The notes under the pieces: model-generated | What the model saw: only the letters and a program-made list of their open reading frames with translations | Database searches by the model: none | Told to the model about the DNA's origin: nothing | Made by a program: the position numbers and the translations under genes | Shown: piece after piece, positions 25,740 to 34,965 of the stretch | How positions within the stretch are numbered: position 1 is the first letter of the stretch | Layout of the letters: every line of letters starts with the position of its first letter | Source of the DNA: Erysipelotrichaceae bacterium 66202529 | Lineage (GTDB): Bacteria > Bacillota_I > Bacilli_A > Erysipelotrichales > Erysipelotrichaceae | DNA length: 64,000 nucleotides | Assembly (NCBI GenBank): GCA_017161075.1 | Contig: CP046174.1 | Span: 4,092,001 to 4,156,000, forward strand | Direction of reading: 5' to 3'

Positions 25740-27362
25740 TTATTTATTTGCATTTTTCTCAAGATATTGCTTCACCTGTGAACAGATGTTGGTTACTCTT
25801 GGCCCATAAATAATCTGATATTTACTGCCATTTACAACCACACCGATTGCTTCACGGTTTTCCAGCCAGAACTGTTTATCCGCAACAAGTTTAGTGTCCT
25901 TCACTTCAACACGTAACCTTGTCGCACAATTTTCCACATTCAGCATATTGGCTGCACCTCCAAAGCTTTCTACAATACCAGCGATGAAATCGTCCTCTGT
26001 GGAATTCTGCTTTGTGACATCATCCAGAAGCCCTGCCTTCTGCTGGAACTCTTTTTTACTAATCAGCTTGTCGGTACCCCTGCCTGGTGTTTTTATATCC
26101 CATTTCAGAATTGCCCAACGGAAGATGATAAAGTATAAAGCAAAATATAGCGGAATTAAAATCAGCAGTGACATCGCATGAACCTTAGCAGGCTGTAATA
26201 CGTTTGGTATCATAAAAATCAATGCAAAGCCCTGAATGGATACCTTAGTCGCCTCGGTCAGTACAAAGGCAAGTCCTGTCATTGGTACATGTACCAGATA
26301 ATACAGTAATGGATTTGCGAACAATACCGTAAATTCCATAGGCTCCGTAACACCGACAACGGATGCAGTAAATACAGCAGGCACCAGTATGGCAAGTGCT
26401 TTTTTACGATTTTCTTTTTTTGCACAGAAATACATTGCAACAGCGGCACCAGGCCATGCGCCCAGATTCATTACAATACGTCCGCTTGTAAAATTTCTAA
26501 CCAGATAATGAGTTGCTGTGGCAGAACCAATGACAGCATTTTCGATATTTTTCGTACCAAGAATCATCTGTCCATCCACAAGCATCTTTCCACCAAGCTC
26601 GGTATACTGCAGCGGGAAGGTTACTAAGTGATGCATTCCAAAAGGAAGAAGAGCTCTGTCTACAACACCATATACAAAGGTTCCTACAAGACCACTCTTT
26701 CCGATAAACACAGCAACATACTGAATAACATCATTGATAACCGGCCACACGTAATAGATTATCGTACCCTCCAGCGCCGCAAAAAAGGGAATAATCAAAA
26801 TGATAAATTTTGGCCCTGCGAAAAATGAAAACAGATTCGGTAATTTGATATCTCCCCATTTATTCATCAGGATACCTGTTGTTGCACCACAGATGATCGC
26901 CCCGAAGATACTCATATCATAGGTGAATACGCCAAGGACATTTGTCCAAAGCTTGGAAAATACGATAGCCGCATCCGATGTCATCCCCATTTTCATCAGT
27001 GCTTCCGGTACGACAGTATCCGGTGTATACCCATGTGCCCCCGCATTAACCGAGATAATCGTATTCACACACATCAGCATGAATACACCGGCAAATGCTG
27101 CATAGCCTTTATTATTTTTTGATAAACCAAAGGATATCCCTGCGACAAACCATAAAGGAAGGTTTCCCATTATCATACTTGCGATTTTCATAAACATCAG
27201 CGCAATCGTATGCGGAATAGTACCTGCGGTGAATATATAATTGACAAATGGACTGGCAAAGCCCATCAAAAGTCCGCAGACGACAAGCACGATGATGGGA
27301 ATCATCATTGCGCCCGCAACATACTGGAAGCTTCCGGTAAAGTGGGATAGATATTTTTTCAT
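25740..27362 (-). CDS. PTS EIICB, glucose/alpha-glucoside family, copy 1
   Basis: Sugar-importing and phosphorylating permease of 540 aa. Residues 1-430 form EIIC with about ten membrane segments; FGMHHLVTFPLQYTELGG is the sugar-binding region typical of the family. Residues 460-540 form EIIB with the phosphorylated cysteine C479 in ENCATRLR. There is no EIIA domain, so it must borrow one, probably the EIIA at 42559. It heads the operon with epimerase-, dehydrogenase- and aldolase-like genes. A promoter with a cre-like palindrome lies upstream. Confidence 0.93.
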   Translation of the reverse strand: MKKYLSHFTGSFQYVAGAMMIPIIVLVVCGLLMGFASPFVNYIFTAGTIPHTIALMFMKIASMIMGNLPLWFVAGISFGLSKNNKGYAAFAGVFMLMCVNTIISVNAGAHGYTPDTVVPEALMKMGMTSDAAIVFSKLWTNVLGVFTYDMSIFGAIICGATTGILMNKWGDIKLPNLFSFFAGPKFIILIIPFFAALEGTIIYYVWPVINDVIQYVAVFIGKSGLVGTFVYGVVDRALLPFGMHHLVTFPLQYTELGGKMLVDGQMILGTKNIENAVIGSATATHYLVRNFTSGRIVMNLGAWPGAAVAMYFCAKKENRKKALAILVPAVFTASVVGVTEPMEFTVLFANPLLYYLVHVPMTGLAFVLTEATKVSIQGFALIFMIPNVLQPAKVHAMSLLILIPLYFALYFIIFRWAILKWDIKTPGRGTDKLISKKEFQQKAGLLDDVTKQNSTEDDFIAGIVESFGGAANMLNVENCATRLRVEVKDTKLVADKQFWLENREAIGVVVNGSKYQIIYGPRVTNICSQVKQYLEKNANK

Positions 27363-27401
27363 TGTTCCTTCTCCTCTTTTCTTTCACTGATACACAAAAC
27401 G

Positions 27402-27450
27402 GTAAGCGCTTACGCACATTTATTATAGATTTTGCATAAAAAAAAGACAA
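27402..27450 (-). promoter_or_regulatory. Promoter with cre-like operator for the first PTS operon
   Basis: On the minus strand TTGTCT (27445-27450), 17 bases and TATAAT (27422-27427) form a promoter. Just downstream, around the expected start site, GTAAGCGCTTAC (27402-27413) is a perfect 12-bp palindrome with a CcpA/LacI-type core. The placement fits catabolite repression. Confidence 0.65.
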
Positions 27451-27478
27451 TGACCCGGATGTATGGGAATTGTCTTTT
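27442..27478 (-). terminator. Terminator after the PRD regulator gene
   Basis: AAAAGACAAT and ATTGTCTTTT form a perfect 10-bp stem; on the minus strand it is followed by a run of T. Its distal arm overlaps the -35 of the PTS promoter. Confidence 0.85.
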
Positions 27479-27499
27479 CAACAAGAGTAATTTTTTACA

Positions 27500-29071
27500 T
27501 CACAGCTGTGGGAACTGCATACGCGGATCCTTTACCAATCTGTGGAAATTCAGCTTCTGAAAGTATTCATGTATCTGCTTATTACAGTATACGATATCAT
27601 GGTAATTCATACATTTGGGTATCACCAGTACCGGTAATTCCGTTAAAGCAGGCAGAGGAACACTTGACAATACGAGATCATACCTGCTCCATGTGCAATT
27701 ATCCATCTGTCGAATTACTTCCGTATCTATAATCTGTGCTGATAACAGATAGGACTGCAGCTGAATCTGCAGATATTCCAATTCTATGGTGTTGCAGTCA
27801 TGCAGCAAAATACAGCGAAGCGGGCGCTTTTCTTTTTCCACAATCCCTGCCAGCAAAATCGTCAGGTGATATACAAATTTATCGTAATAGCAGATATCGT
27901 AGTGCTCGATAATCAAATCCGCCATTTCCTTTGCAAATATGGAAAGCACCTTAAAATGTGAGGTGAATTCCACATAATAGTCATGACCTGCCTGCTGCTT
28001 TTCATGTATCTGGTATACAAGCTCCCGCTGCATAATATGGATCAGCTGTGTGAAAAACTGGTCGATATGCTCATCGTGCAATGCCAGATGCTCCTGAAGA
28101 TAGCTGTAAAGCTGCTGTAAAATCTGATCATCCACCTGTTCTGTAATACAAAGGGAATTCAGCTCCAGATGCTCCTGACAGGAATCACTTACAATAAGCA
28201 GAGAAAGAAAATACATCGCTTCGCTTTCCGGCAAACGGATATGAAATTCACGTAGACAGTATTCCTGCAGAAAGGCTATAAGGTGATGCTGATCGATCAG
28301 CTGAATCAAGTGAATTCGTTTTTCCGGAAGCTGGATCGTATAGCCCTCCTGATAGCGAACCAGTATGATTTGCAGACTGCGTTTAAAAAAGACAGTATCT
28401 GTATTCAGAAATGTGACGGATAATTGCTCCTGCAGCTCATTCATTAAAGTATCCATCGCAGCTGACCAGTCTGTTTTATCATAATACTGCAGACATTTTT
28501 GCAATTTCAAAGTATCCAGAAAACCTTGATTTCCATTCTGCTGCGCAAGAAACCTCTCACACTCGCTCATCCATTGTACAATGGCAAGACGATGACGCTT
28601 CTCTCCTTCACTGACACGCAGACCTCTTGTTCTGGATTTACATACATGCAGCTGATATGTGGACAGCCAGGAATCCGCAGCATCACAAATCTTATAAATA
28701 GATGGTCGGGAAAGATGCAGGATATCCTGTAATTCACTAATGCGGATCAAATCACCCTCATTCAAAAGTAAATGCAGCAAATAAAGAAGACGCTCCTTCT
28801 GAAAAGCAGGCTGTTCCATATCCATACGAAGCTGCGCTGCAAGGGCTCTGCGATAATTTTCTTCACCATTCAAAAGAAAACCTCTCCCTTTTTTTCCAAT
28901 AAGTTCAAGTCCGTATTTCACTGCCTCCTGATGTACCATCGGCATATAATTATTCACTGTTTTCCTTGATACACCGAGAGCTTCGGCGAGCTTTTCACTT
29001 GTCATGTATTCTTTTTGTTGTAATAGAAGATGTAATATTTGCTTATTCAGTTCCTTTTCCTTCATAACCAT
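27500..29071 (-). CDS. PRD-domain sugar operon regulator, copy 1
   Basis: Transcriptional activator of the LicR/MtlR type, 523 aa from the ATG at 29071. I chose this start because GGAG lies 6 bases before it. The N-terminus has an HTH (YMTSEKLAEALGVSRKTVNNYM) and a second HTH near residue 120 (LIRISELQDILHLSRPSIYKICDAAD). PRD-like helical domains follow, with conserved histidines around HDEHIDQFFTQLIHIMQREL. The C-terminal part (YDLVLSSVPL) resembles an EIIB-like fold without a clear cysteine. It lies just upstream of the PTS operon on the same strand, separated by a terminator, and is its likely regulator through PTS phosphorylation. Confidence 0.8.
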   Translation of the reverse strand: MVMKEKELNKQILHLLLQQKEYMTSEKLAEALGVSRKTVNNYMPMVHQEAVKYGLELIGKKGRGFLLNGEENYRRALAAQLRMDMEQPAFQKERLLYLLHLLLNEGDLIRISELQDILHLSRPSIYKICDAADSWLSTYQLHVCKSRTRGLRVSEGEKRHRLAIVQWMSECERFLAQQNGNQGFLDTLKLQKCLQYYDKTDWSAAMDTLMNELQEQLSVTFLNTDTVFFKRSLQIILVRYQEGYTIQLPEKRIHLIQLIDQHHLIAFLQEYCLREFHIRLPESEAMYFLSLLIVSDSCQEHLELNSLCITEQVDDQILQQLYSYLQEHLALHDEHIDQFFTQLIHIMQRELVYQIHEKQQAGHDYYVEFTSHFKVLSIFAKEMADLIIEHYDICYYDKFVYHLTILLAGIVEKEKRPLRCILLHDCNTIELEYLQIQLQSYLLSAQIIDTEVIRQMDNCTWSRYDLVLSSVPLPALTELPVLVIPKCMNYHDIVYCNKQIHEYFQKLNFHRLVKDPRMQFPQL

Positions 29072-29332
29072 CACCGTCTCCATTATAACAGATTTCCTGT
29101 ATAAGGATGAAACAACGAAATAGCAGCCTGTATGAATCAAAAAGAAATATGTCTTCGATCTCTTTGAATCAAAAAGAAGACTATCATAAGTACAGCCCAA
29201 CCTCAAAAGCCTTTTTACCTTAATTCTCGATATTCGTCTGATTAAATAAAAAAACTGAATACCATATCGCGGAATCCTTTATAGAATTCTACAGCTGCAT
29301 CCAGTCTCTTTCCAAATTTTTATATGCAGGGG

Positions 29333-29938
29333 TTACTCCTGCTTATGATCATGTATAATTTTCTTCCCCGGAACCTCATGACAATGGCGGCATCTGGCTT
29401 CGTACTGCTCACTTGCACCAACCAGAATGATCGGATCATCATAACGGGCAGGTCTTCCATCAATCAGACGCTGGCTTCTTGTGGCAGGCGCTCCGCATTT
29501 TGTACATACCGCTGTCAGCTTTGTCACGAATTCCGCATGTGTAAACAGCTGTGGCATGACACTGAATGGCTCACCACGAAAATCCATATCTAATCCCGCA
29601 ACCATAACACGCTTACCATGATCCGCAAAGTAATCACATATTTCTACAATCTCCTCATCGAAAAACTGTACCTCGTCGATTGCAATCACATCATAGCTGT
29701 CATCTATGTAATCAAAAATCTCGTGTGCACGGGATATCACAAAGCTTTTCGCTGTGCTTCCGCAATGTGACACAACACAATCCTCACTGTAGCGATCGTC
29801 AATCTTTGGCTTGAATACGGCAATCTTTTTTTTCGCATATTCCAGTACCTTGATCCGGCGAATCAGTTCCTCTGTCTTTCCTGCAAACATACAGCCGGAT
29901 ATAACCTCCAGCCAGCCTTCCTTATACTGCTGATACAT
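29333..29938 (-). CDS. tdk: Thymidine kinase
   Basis: Salvages thymidine with ATP. From the ATG at 29938 the protein has 201 aa; GAGGAG lies 8 bases upstream, and the frame continues 21 codons further without a ribosome site. The P-loop is GCMFAGKT (15-22), the catalytic glutamate is E89 in AIDEVQFF, and the C-terminal zinc site has CTKCG and CRHCH. It is a type II (Tk1-like) enzyme. It is close to the L31 gene, a common pairing in Firmicutes (rpmE-tdk). Confidence 0.97.
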   Translation of the reverse strand: MYQQYKEGWLEVISGCMFAGKTEELIRRIKVLEYAKKKIAVFKPKIDDRYSEDCVVSHCGSTAKSFVISRAHEIFDYIDDSYDVIAIDEVQFFDEEIVEICDYFADHGKRVMVAGLDMDFRGEPFSVMPQLFTHAEFVTKLTAVCTKCGAPATRSQRLIDGRPARYDDPIILVGASEQYEARCRHCHEVPGKKIIHDHKQE

Positions 29939-30107
29939 AACGACACTCCTCACTAACATTACGATTTGTATTATATCATAAAGTGATTCCCGTATGTACA
30001 ATTTACATCTGTTACTTAGCTTACATTTTCTTTCATCCTAAAATCTGACCTTTTAACATTTTTTATCCATTCTCTGGTAATCTTCAGTGTATGCTATAGA
30101 CGGATTT

Positions 30108-30133
30108 GTAAAAGAAAAGAGGCGACAGCCTCT
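30108..30133 (-). terminator. Terminator of the L31 gene
   Basis: On the minus strand AGAGGC-TGTC-GCCTCT is followed by TTTTCTTTT, 19 bases after the stop. Confidence 0.8.
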
Positions 30134-30151
30134 CTTCCATTGTTATTGTTG

Positions 30152-30355
30152 TTATTTAAGTCCGTATTTTTTATTGAATTTTTCAATACGTCCCTGTGCA
30201 GCAGCAAATCTCTGACGTCCGGTATAGAATGGATGGCAGTTTGAACAAGTATCAACACGCAGCTCTTTGCTTGTTGAACCAGTTTCAAATTCAGCTCCAC
30301 AAGAAGTACATTTTACCATAATACGGTGGTACTCTGGATGAATTCCTTTTTTCAT
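30152..30355 (-). CDS. rpmE: 50S ribosomal protein L31, zinc-binding form
   Basis: Bridges the ribosomal subunits. The 67-aa protein carries the zinc-type cysteines C16, C19, C37 and C40 (CTSCG and CSNCH), so it is the C+ form that stores zinc. GGAAGGAGAG precedes the start. A strong promoter lies 55 bases upstream. The leader in between has a small AACC/GGTT hairpin that might be an L31 autoregulatory element; this is weak. Confidence 0.97.
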   Translation of the reverse strand: MKKGIHPEYHRIMVKCTSCGAEFETGSTSKELRVDTCSNCHPFYTGRQRFAAAQGRIEKFNKKYGLK

Positions 30356-30409
30356 TTTAACTCTCCTTCCGCCTTAAACCTCAGGTGGGTTCAAAGTAAG
30401 TGCTATATA

Positions 30410-30438
30410 ATTATAACAATAAGTTTCAGCGAAAGCAA
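30410..30438 (-). promoter_or_regulatory. Strong promoter of the L31 gene
   Basis: On the minus strand TTGCTT, exactly 17 bases and a perfect TATAAT, ending 55 bases upstream of the start codon. Confidence 0.8.
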
Positions 30439-30500
30439 TAGGTTTTTTGTAAAATCATGTAGATTTCCCACACAGGCATTTTTGAATTTCAGCTTTCCCG

Positions 30501-31985
30501 TCAGTTCTTAAAACCAGTGAACTTTTCTGTATGTTTCAGTTCATCCATCAGCTTTTGGAGATAGTCCTTATTCTTTTTATTCACTTTAAGTGTGTACCTG
30601 CGATAAACCTTTGATTTATTTTGCTTAATATAGGTTATTGTAACATTATAAGACTCATCATAATACTCCTCTACATTCAGCTTGCTTGCTTTCTTTTGTA
30701 CGTCCTGCATAAACTGCATAGATTCTGTATCCTGAATGACGGTACTATAGCCATCATAATATTCCTTTTTCTTGGTATCATGAAACCGCATGCCGTTATC
30801 ATCCTCTATAATGTAATTATGCACATCGAATTCAATTTCCTTTACTTCTGCCAGAGAAGGGAATTCCTTTACCATACCCAGCCCCTTTGTCTGTGTATAC
30901 AAATAGCTAAAGCCGAAGGTTCCAATATAGAGCAATGCAAATACGATTACATGAAGCTTTTTTATCTGTATTTTACGATTTGAGAAGAAAATCATACAGA
31001 AGTAGGCAACCAGGATGATAAGACTTGGCACAATCACACCGCCATCGATATTCATAACAAATAGTATCATACAGAAGGTGATTACAGTGATAATCACCGG
31101 GTAGCCAAACAGGGAGACCGTGCGCTGCTCCGCATCCTCTGGCTTTCTTTCCACAAAGGATTTCCATCCAAACCAGAAGCAGAGGACGCCTATGATTCCC
31201 CAATATAGAAAGTATAGCCAGTTAAAGGTATTGATCAGGTTATCTGCTCGAAACATGTCTGTTGCCAAGGCTTGCATCGTGGTAAATAGAAAAGCATAGA
31301 TGGTACTCGGCATAGAAAGCAGTATCTGAATCAATCCCATGTTTATAAATTCATTTGGTGATACACCAATATTTCCAAGAATTGTCGTTATCTGATTACT
31401 AAAGAAAATCGCCGCTGCCACTATGACAATAAACGGCATGACAACATATGCGCCATTAACCAGAATACTGTCAATCAGGTTATTGCATTTTACACTCAGA
31501 AAGGTGAAGATGGAATACTGAATCAAAAGCAGCAGGGACAGCCCCAGGAAAAATAGCAGGGGAATTGCCATATGCAGCAGCCTTGCTCTGTAACCAAAGC
31601 CCAGCATAACCAGATACCCCAATAGATAGTTGATCAGCAGAGGAACATATAAGACAATCAAACCGCTGATATAATTAAACAAAAACAGATGTTTTCTTTG
31701 TATTGGCAGGGAGAAGTACAGCTCATGACTTCTTTTCTTATACAGATAACGGAAATTATAAATCGGTAACAGATAGGACAGGATACACCCTCCCGCACAG
31801 GCTGCAGCTCCCAGAGCGATAAAGCCCGTATAAAATGTATCTTCAGAATAGGGGTTGCGTGGAAGCCCGAAATAATTAAAGGTAAAGAACGGCATCATCA
31901 GAAACAAAATAATAAAAACCAGTATTAACTGCCGTTTATTGCTATTTATATAATAGCGCAGATAGGCTTTTAAATCATTCATCAT
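30501..31985 (-). CDS. ABC exporter permease
   Basis: Membrane component of a GntR-controlled ABC system, 494 aa. Start at 31985, preceded by AAGGGG about 10 bases away and overlapping the ATPase stop. It has about ten hydrophobic segments arranged as six (QLILVFIILFLMMPFFTF ... INYLLGYLVMLGFGY ... YVVMPFIVIVAAAIFF), then three more, and a C-terminal extracytoplasmic or cytosolic polar domain of about 130 residues (VHNYIIEDDNGMRFHDTKKK). It follows the ATPase gene, as in YtrA-type operons. Substrate unknown; peptide antibiotic or lipid II-targeting compounds are typical for such systems. Confidence 0.82.
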   Translation of the reverse strand: MMNDLKAYLRYYINSNKRQLILVFIILFLMMPFFTFNYFGLPRNPYSEDTFYTGFIALGAAACAGGCILSYLLPIYNFRYLYKKRSHELYFSLPIQRKHLFLFNYISGLIVLYVPLLINYLLGYLVMLGFGYRARLLHMAIPLLFFLGLSLLLLIQYSIFTFLSVKCNNLIDSILVNGAYVVMPFIVIVAAAIFFSNQITTILGNIGVSPNEFINMGLIQILLSMPSTIYAFLFTTMQALATDMFRADNLINTFNWLYFLYWGIIGVLCFWFGWKSFVERKPEDAEQRTVSLFGYPVIITVITFCMILFVMNIDGGVIVPSLIILVAYFCMIFFSNRKIQIKKLHVIVFALLYIGTFGFSYLYTQTKGLGMVKEFPSLAEVKEIEFDVHNYIIEDDNGMRFHDTKKKEYYDGYSTVIQDTESMQFMQDVQKKASKLNVEEYYDESYNVTITYIKQNKSKVYRRYTLKVNKKNKDYLQKLMDELKHTEKFTGFKN

Positions 31986-32868
31986 AAACACCATACCCCT
32001 TCTTTTCCATTTCATAAATAAAGACTTCCTCCAGATTGACATTCAGAACTTCCATCATTAAAGGATTCATCGTATTCAGATAGTTTTTGATTTTTTCAAT
32101 ATCTCCCTTAACAACCAGATTCACAACCCGTGACTGGATATGCATCGACAACAAATCCAAAGCCTTGAAATCGTCCTCACTTTTTTCTTCCTGAAACGCA
32201 AGCTGTATTTTATGGATATTTTCTTTTGTTTCATCCACATAGCCTGCCGTCCGAATGTTATAATCCTCTAAAATACCAAAGGTATCACAGATATCCTCCA
32301 GCTCCCGAAGGTTATGACTGGATATGATGACGGTCATTTCCTTTTCTTCAATCATTCTACTGATTGCTCGTTTAAAGGTAAGGCGCATTACCGGATCAAG
32401 CCCGTCGAATGCCTCATCGAGAAACAGATATTTCGGTGAGATGGCAAGCGCAAGTACGATAAAGGATTGCCGTTTCATACCCTTGGAGAAATTTTTCAGC
32501 GGCTTATTTTCATCCAGCTTGAAGATGGCACGGTATTTCTCATAAATTTCATCACTGAGCCCCGGATACCATACACGGTAAAATTCTTTCATATCCCTAA
32601 GCGTTGCATTGAAGAAATAAAACGGGTCATCGCTTATTAGCAGAATATCACGCTTCACTTCTGGATTGTCGAACACCTTTTCATCATCGATACAAACACA
32701 TCCCAAATCGGGCTTCATGATACCCGCCATAATTTTCAGTAGTGTGGATTTACCGGAGCCGTTAGGGCCAATCAGACCGAATACACTGCCACTTTGAATA
32801 TCCAGATTCACATCCATCAGCACGGCCTTATCTCTAAACTTCTTCGTCAGTGACCTGATTTTAAGCAT
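31975..32868 (-). CDS. ABC transporter ATP-binding protein, GntR-operon type
   Basis: ATPase of 297 aa from the ATG at 32868, which has GAGGAGG 9 bases upstream. Walker A is GPNGSGKS, the signature region reads LKNFSKGMKRQ, Walker B is KYLFLDEAFDGLDP and the switch histidine is in ISSHNLREL. The signature is non-standard (FSKGM for LSGGQ), as often in YtrB-like proteins. It overlaps the GntR gene upstream by 8 bases and the permease gene downstream by 11, so all three form one operon. Confidence 0.92.
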   Translation of the reverse strand: MLKIRSLTKKFRDKAVLMDVNLDIQSGSVFGLIGPNGSGKSTLLKIMAGIMKPDLGCVCIDDEKVFDNPEVKRDILLISDDPFYFFNATLRDMKEFYRVWYPGLSDEIYEKYRAIFKLDENKPLKNFSKGMKRQSFIVLALAISPKYLFLDEAFDGLDPVMRLTFKRAISRMIEEKEMTVIISSHNLRELEDICDTFGILEDYNIRTAGYVDETKENIHKIQLAFQEEKSEDDFKALDLLSMHIQSRVVNLVVKGDIEKIKNYLNTMNPLMMEVLNVNLEEVFIYEMEKKGYGVYDE

Positions 32869-33244
32869 GATCTGTTCCCTCCTCATAGACTGCATCAATC
32901 GCCTTGTACAGCTCCTCTCTTTCGATATGATGCTGCTTCATATCGGCAACTGTACCTTTAAAATCCTTTAGTTTATCCTCCCGTATCAGCTTATCGGATT
33001 CATTGTCTGCCACAAAGCATCCCTTCCCTTTCTCCGAGTAGATATATCCTTGCTCTTCCAGCTCCTGATAGGCTTTGGCAACGGTATTGGGATTTACACC
33101 AATCTGTGATGCCATGGCACGAACAGAGGGAAGCTTGTCGTTTGGTGATAAAATACCAATCGTGATAAACTCCAGTATTTGCTTTTTTAATTGTTCAAAT
33201 ATCGGAAGCTTGCTTTGTGTGTCAATTACAAACATCAACTGCAC
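32861..33244 (-). CDS. GntR family regulator, YtrA subfamily
   Basis: A 127-aa repressor, with an N-terminal winged helix (PIFEQLKKQILEFITIGILSPNDKLPSVRAMASQIGVNPNTVAKAYQELEEQGYI) and a short C-terminal dimerisation helix typical of the YtrA group. First gene of the ABC operon and probably autoregulated through the inverted repeat immediately upstream. Confidence 0.92.
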   Translation of the reverse strand: MQLMFVIDTQSKLPIFEQLKKQILEFITIGILSPNDKLPSVRAMASQIGVNPNTVAKAYQELEEQGYIYSEKGKGCFVADNESDKLIREDKLKDFKGTVADMKQHHIEREELYKAIDAVYEEGTDHA

Positions 33245-33251
33245 CTCCAGT

Positions 33252-33278
33252 GTATTAGTGTACTAACTACAGTAATAC
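33252..33278 (-). promoter_or_regulatory. Candidate GntR operator
   Basis: GTATTA and TAATAC form a perfect 6-bp inverted repeat 15 bases apart, beginning 8 bases upstream of the gntR start codon. Its position suggests autoregulation. Confidence 0.5.
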
Positions 33279-33722
33279 AGTATCATGATATCCATAAGAT
33301 GTCAATATAAAAAGGATACACCTGTAAGCTTTATGAAACGTTATGGAGGATAATTAGTTACTTTCGCGGCATGAACTGACAATAAATAAAAAGCAACAAA
33401 CAGAAAATACTATTAGTCCTGCAGTTTTCTGCTGCCCTATGATACTGAATTACTATCATCCTTCCTGTTTTTCACACTTGCATAACAGTGTTTCCGGTAA
33501 ATCGTAATCAGGCAGACCTTTACAGCAGGCTTCCCTGTACAGTATCCAAATCCATAAAACACAAAGAAAAGCAGATGCAACAGACTTACATAGTGTCGCT
33601 GTTGCATACGGGCATTTTTTAATTTTATAACCCTTATAATTAGTGATATCATTGAACAAAAGCCCTTATTATATATGTCTTAATGTCTAATCACAGATTT
33701 ACTTGCTGGATAGCACATTTTC
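33279..33722. other. Intergenic region without a supported gene
   Basis: A 67-codon open frame on the minus strand (33456-33659) is rich in Cys and starts only at TTG without a ribosome site, so it is not supported. No repeats were seen. Confidence 0.5.
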
Positions 33723-33751
33723 TTGACATAGTGCATATCATATGGTATAAA
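33723..33751 (+). promoter_or_regulatory. Promoter of the riboswitch-controlled CDF gene
   Basis: TTGACA, exactly 17 bases and TATAAA. The implied transcript starts near 33758 and has a leader of about 240 nt that contains the riboswitch. Confidence 0.8.
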
Positions 33752-33804
33752 TTTAATACCTCTTTGCACTGCATTACATTCTTATGAATGCGAGATAAAA
33801 CAGT

Positions 33805-33895
33805 ACAAACTGAGCAGGCAATGACCAGAGCAGTCATGCAGCCGGGCTGCGAAAGCGGCAACAGATGATTACACGCACATCTGTGGGACAGTTGT
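33805..33895 (+). promoter_or_regulatory. NiCo (czcD) riboswitch aptamer
   Basis: The RNA folds as a four-stem junction. P1 is ACAAACTG (33805-33812) with CAGTTGT (33889-33895). P2 encloses ATGACCAGAGCAGTCAT. P3 is GCAGCCGGGCTGC. P4 is ACAGATG with CATCTGT (33861-33884). The junction sequences GAGCAGGCA, GCGAAAGCGGCAA and GTGGGAC match the czcD motif I remember from Erysipelotrichaceae. Family knowledge: it binds Co(II)/Ni(II) and has also been reported to respond to Fe(II). A terminator overlaps P4, and the next gene is a cation diffusion facilitator, which fits an ON switch for metal efflux. Confidence 0.9.
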
Positions 33896-33917
33896 ATATT
33901 CCACAGATGTTTTTTTA
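33877..33917 (+). terminator. Riboswitch expression platform terminator
   Basis: ACATCTGTGG (33877-33886) and CCACAGATGT (33901-33910) form a perfect 10-bp stem followed by TTTTTT. The left arm is also the 3' arm of riboswitch P4, so metal-stabilised P4 prevents the terminator. Confidence 0.9.
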
Positions 33918-33998
33918 TACATTTGAGGAATTGCTTTCTCAGTGAAGTGCCATAAGAGATGGAAAATTTTCGTAAAACGAAATTAGGAGGACTCTTTT

Positions 33999-34922
33999 AT
34001 GACAACGGAAAAGAAGCCATATGAAATGGCAGTTGGTATCACAGACAGAAGGGAAGCATTGATTATACGAAAAATGTCGTTGATTAGCCTGATTGGTAAT
34101 ACGGTATTATCCGGCTTTAAGCTGTTTGCCGGTGTTATCGGTAATTCCGGTGCAATGATTTCCGATGCTATCCATTCTTTTTCAGATGTATTAACTACCT
34201 TGATTGCCTGGATTGGTGTCAAGGTTTCCAAAAAAGCTGCGGATGAGGCACATCCTTACGGACATGAACGTATGGAATGCGTCGCTTCTCTGCTTTTAGG
34301 TCTTGTGCTTATGGCAACAGGTCTGGGAGTTGGCAGAGTCGGAGTAGACAACATTATAGCAAATAACTATGAGACTCTTGCAATACCCAAATTGATTGCC
34401 CTTGCTGCGTCAGTTGTTTCCATCCTTGGAAAGGAAGCTATGTTCTGGTATACAAGATATTATGCAAAGCTAATAAATTCCTCTGCCTTCATGGCGGATG
34501 CGTGGCACCATCGCTCCGATGCGATTTCCTCCATCGGCTCTTTCATAGGCATCGCCGGCGCCATGCTTGGCTTCCCGGTTATGGATTCTGTAGCAAGCGT
34601 AGTGATTTGTCTGTTTATTTTAAAGGTTGCCTATGATATCTTAAGGGACGCATTGATGAAAATGCTGGATACCTCATGCGGTGAAGCTTATGAAAATCAG
34701 TTAACTCACTATATAGCTGAGAAAGAGGATGTACGTTCTGTAGATTTACTGCATTCCCGAATGTTTGGCAACAAGGTCTTTATTGATTTGGAAATTTCGG
34801 TAGACGGCGATAAATCATTGCGTGATGCACATGCGGTTGCTGAGCTTGTACATGAGGATGTTGAGCTTAATTTCCCTGAGATAAAGCACATCATGATCCA
34901 CGTTAATCCGGCAAATGAATAA
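33999..34922 (+). CDS. Cation diffusion facilitator metal exporter
   Basis: Exports divalent metals in exchange for protons. The 307-aa protein has six membrane segments. The transport site is H59/D63 in HSFSD and H170/D174 in HHRSD; most CDF zinc transporters have H/D pairs, and a D in the first position would point to iron or manganese. The C-terminal cytosolic domain (residues 220-307) ends in HIMIHVNPANE. A NiCo riboswitch in the leader suggests Co/Ni/Fe efflux. AGGAGGA precedes the ATG and a strong terminator follows. Confidence 0.93.
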   Translation: MTTEKKPYEMAVGITDRREALIIRKMSLISLIGNTVLSGFKLFAGVIGNSGAMISDAIHSFSDVLTTLIAWIGVKVSKKAADEAHPYGHERMECVASLLLGLVLMATGLGVGRVGVDNIIANNYETLAIPKLIALAASVVSILGKEAMFWYTRYYAKLINSSAFMADAWHHRSDAISSIGSFIGIAGAMLGFPVMDSVASVVICLFILKVAYDILRDALMKMLDTSCGEAYENQLTHYIAEKEDVRSVDLLHSRMFGNKVFIDLEISVDGDKSLRDAHAVAELVHEDVELNFPEIKHIMIHVNPANE

Positions 34923-34965
34923 AGAAGCCAGCTTTCGAAGATTATAAAACTATGATAAATAACAG

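Noticed and set aside
29071..29106. Leaderless promoter at TATAATGGAGACGGTGATG for the PRD regulator
   Set aside because: No matching -35 at 16-19 bases; the TATAAT is probably fortuitous, overlapping the Shine-Dalgarno region.
33456..33659. Cys-rich 67-codon frame on the minus strand
   Set aside because: It starts only at TTG without a ribosome site, has a competing overlapping frame, and shows no promoter or terminator.
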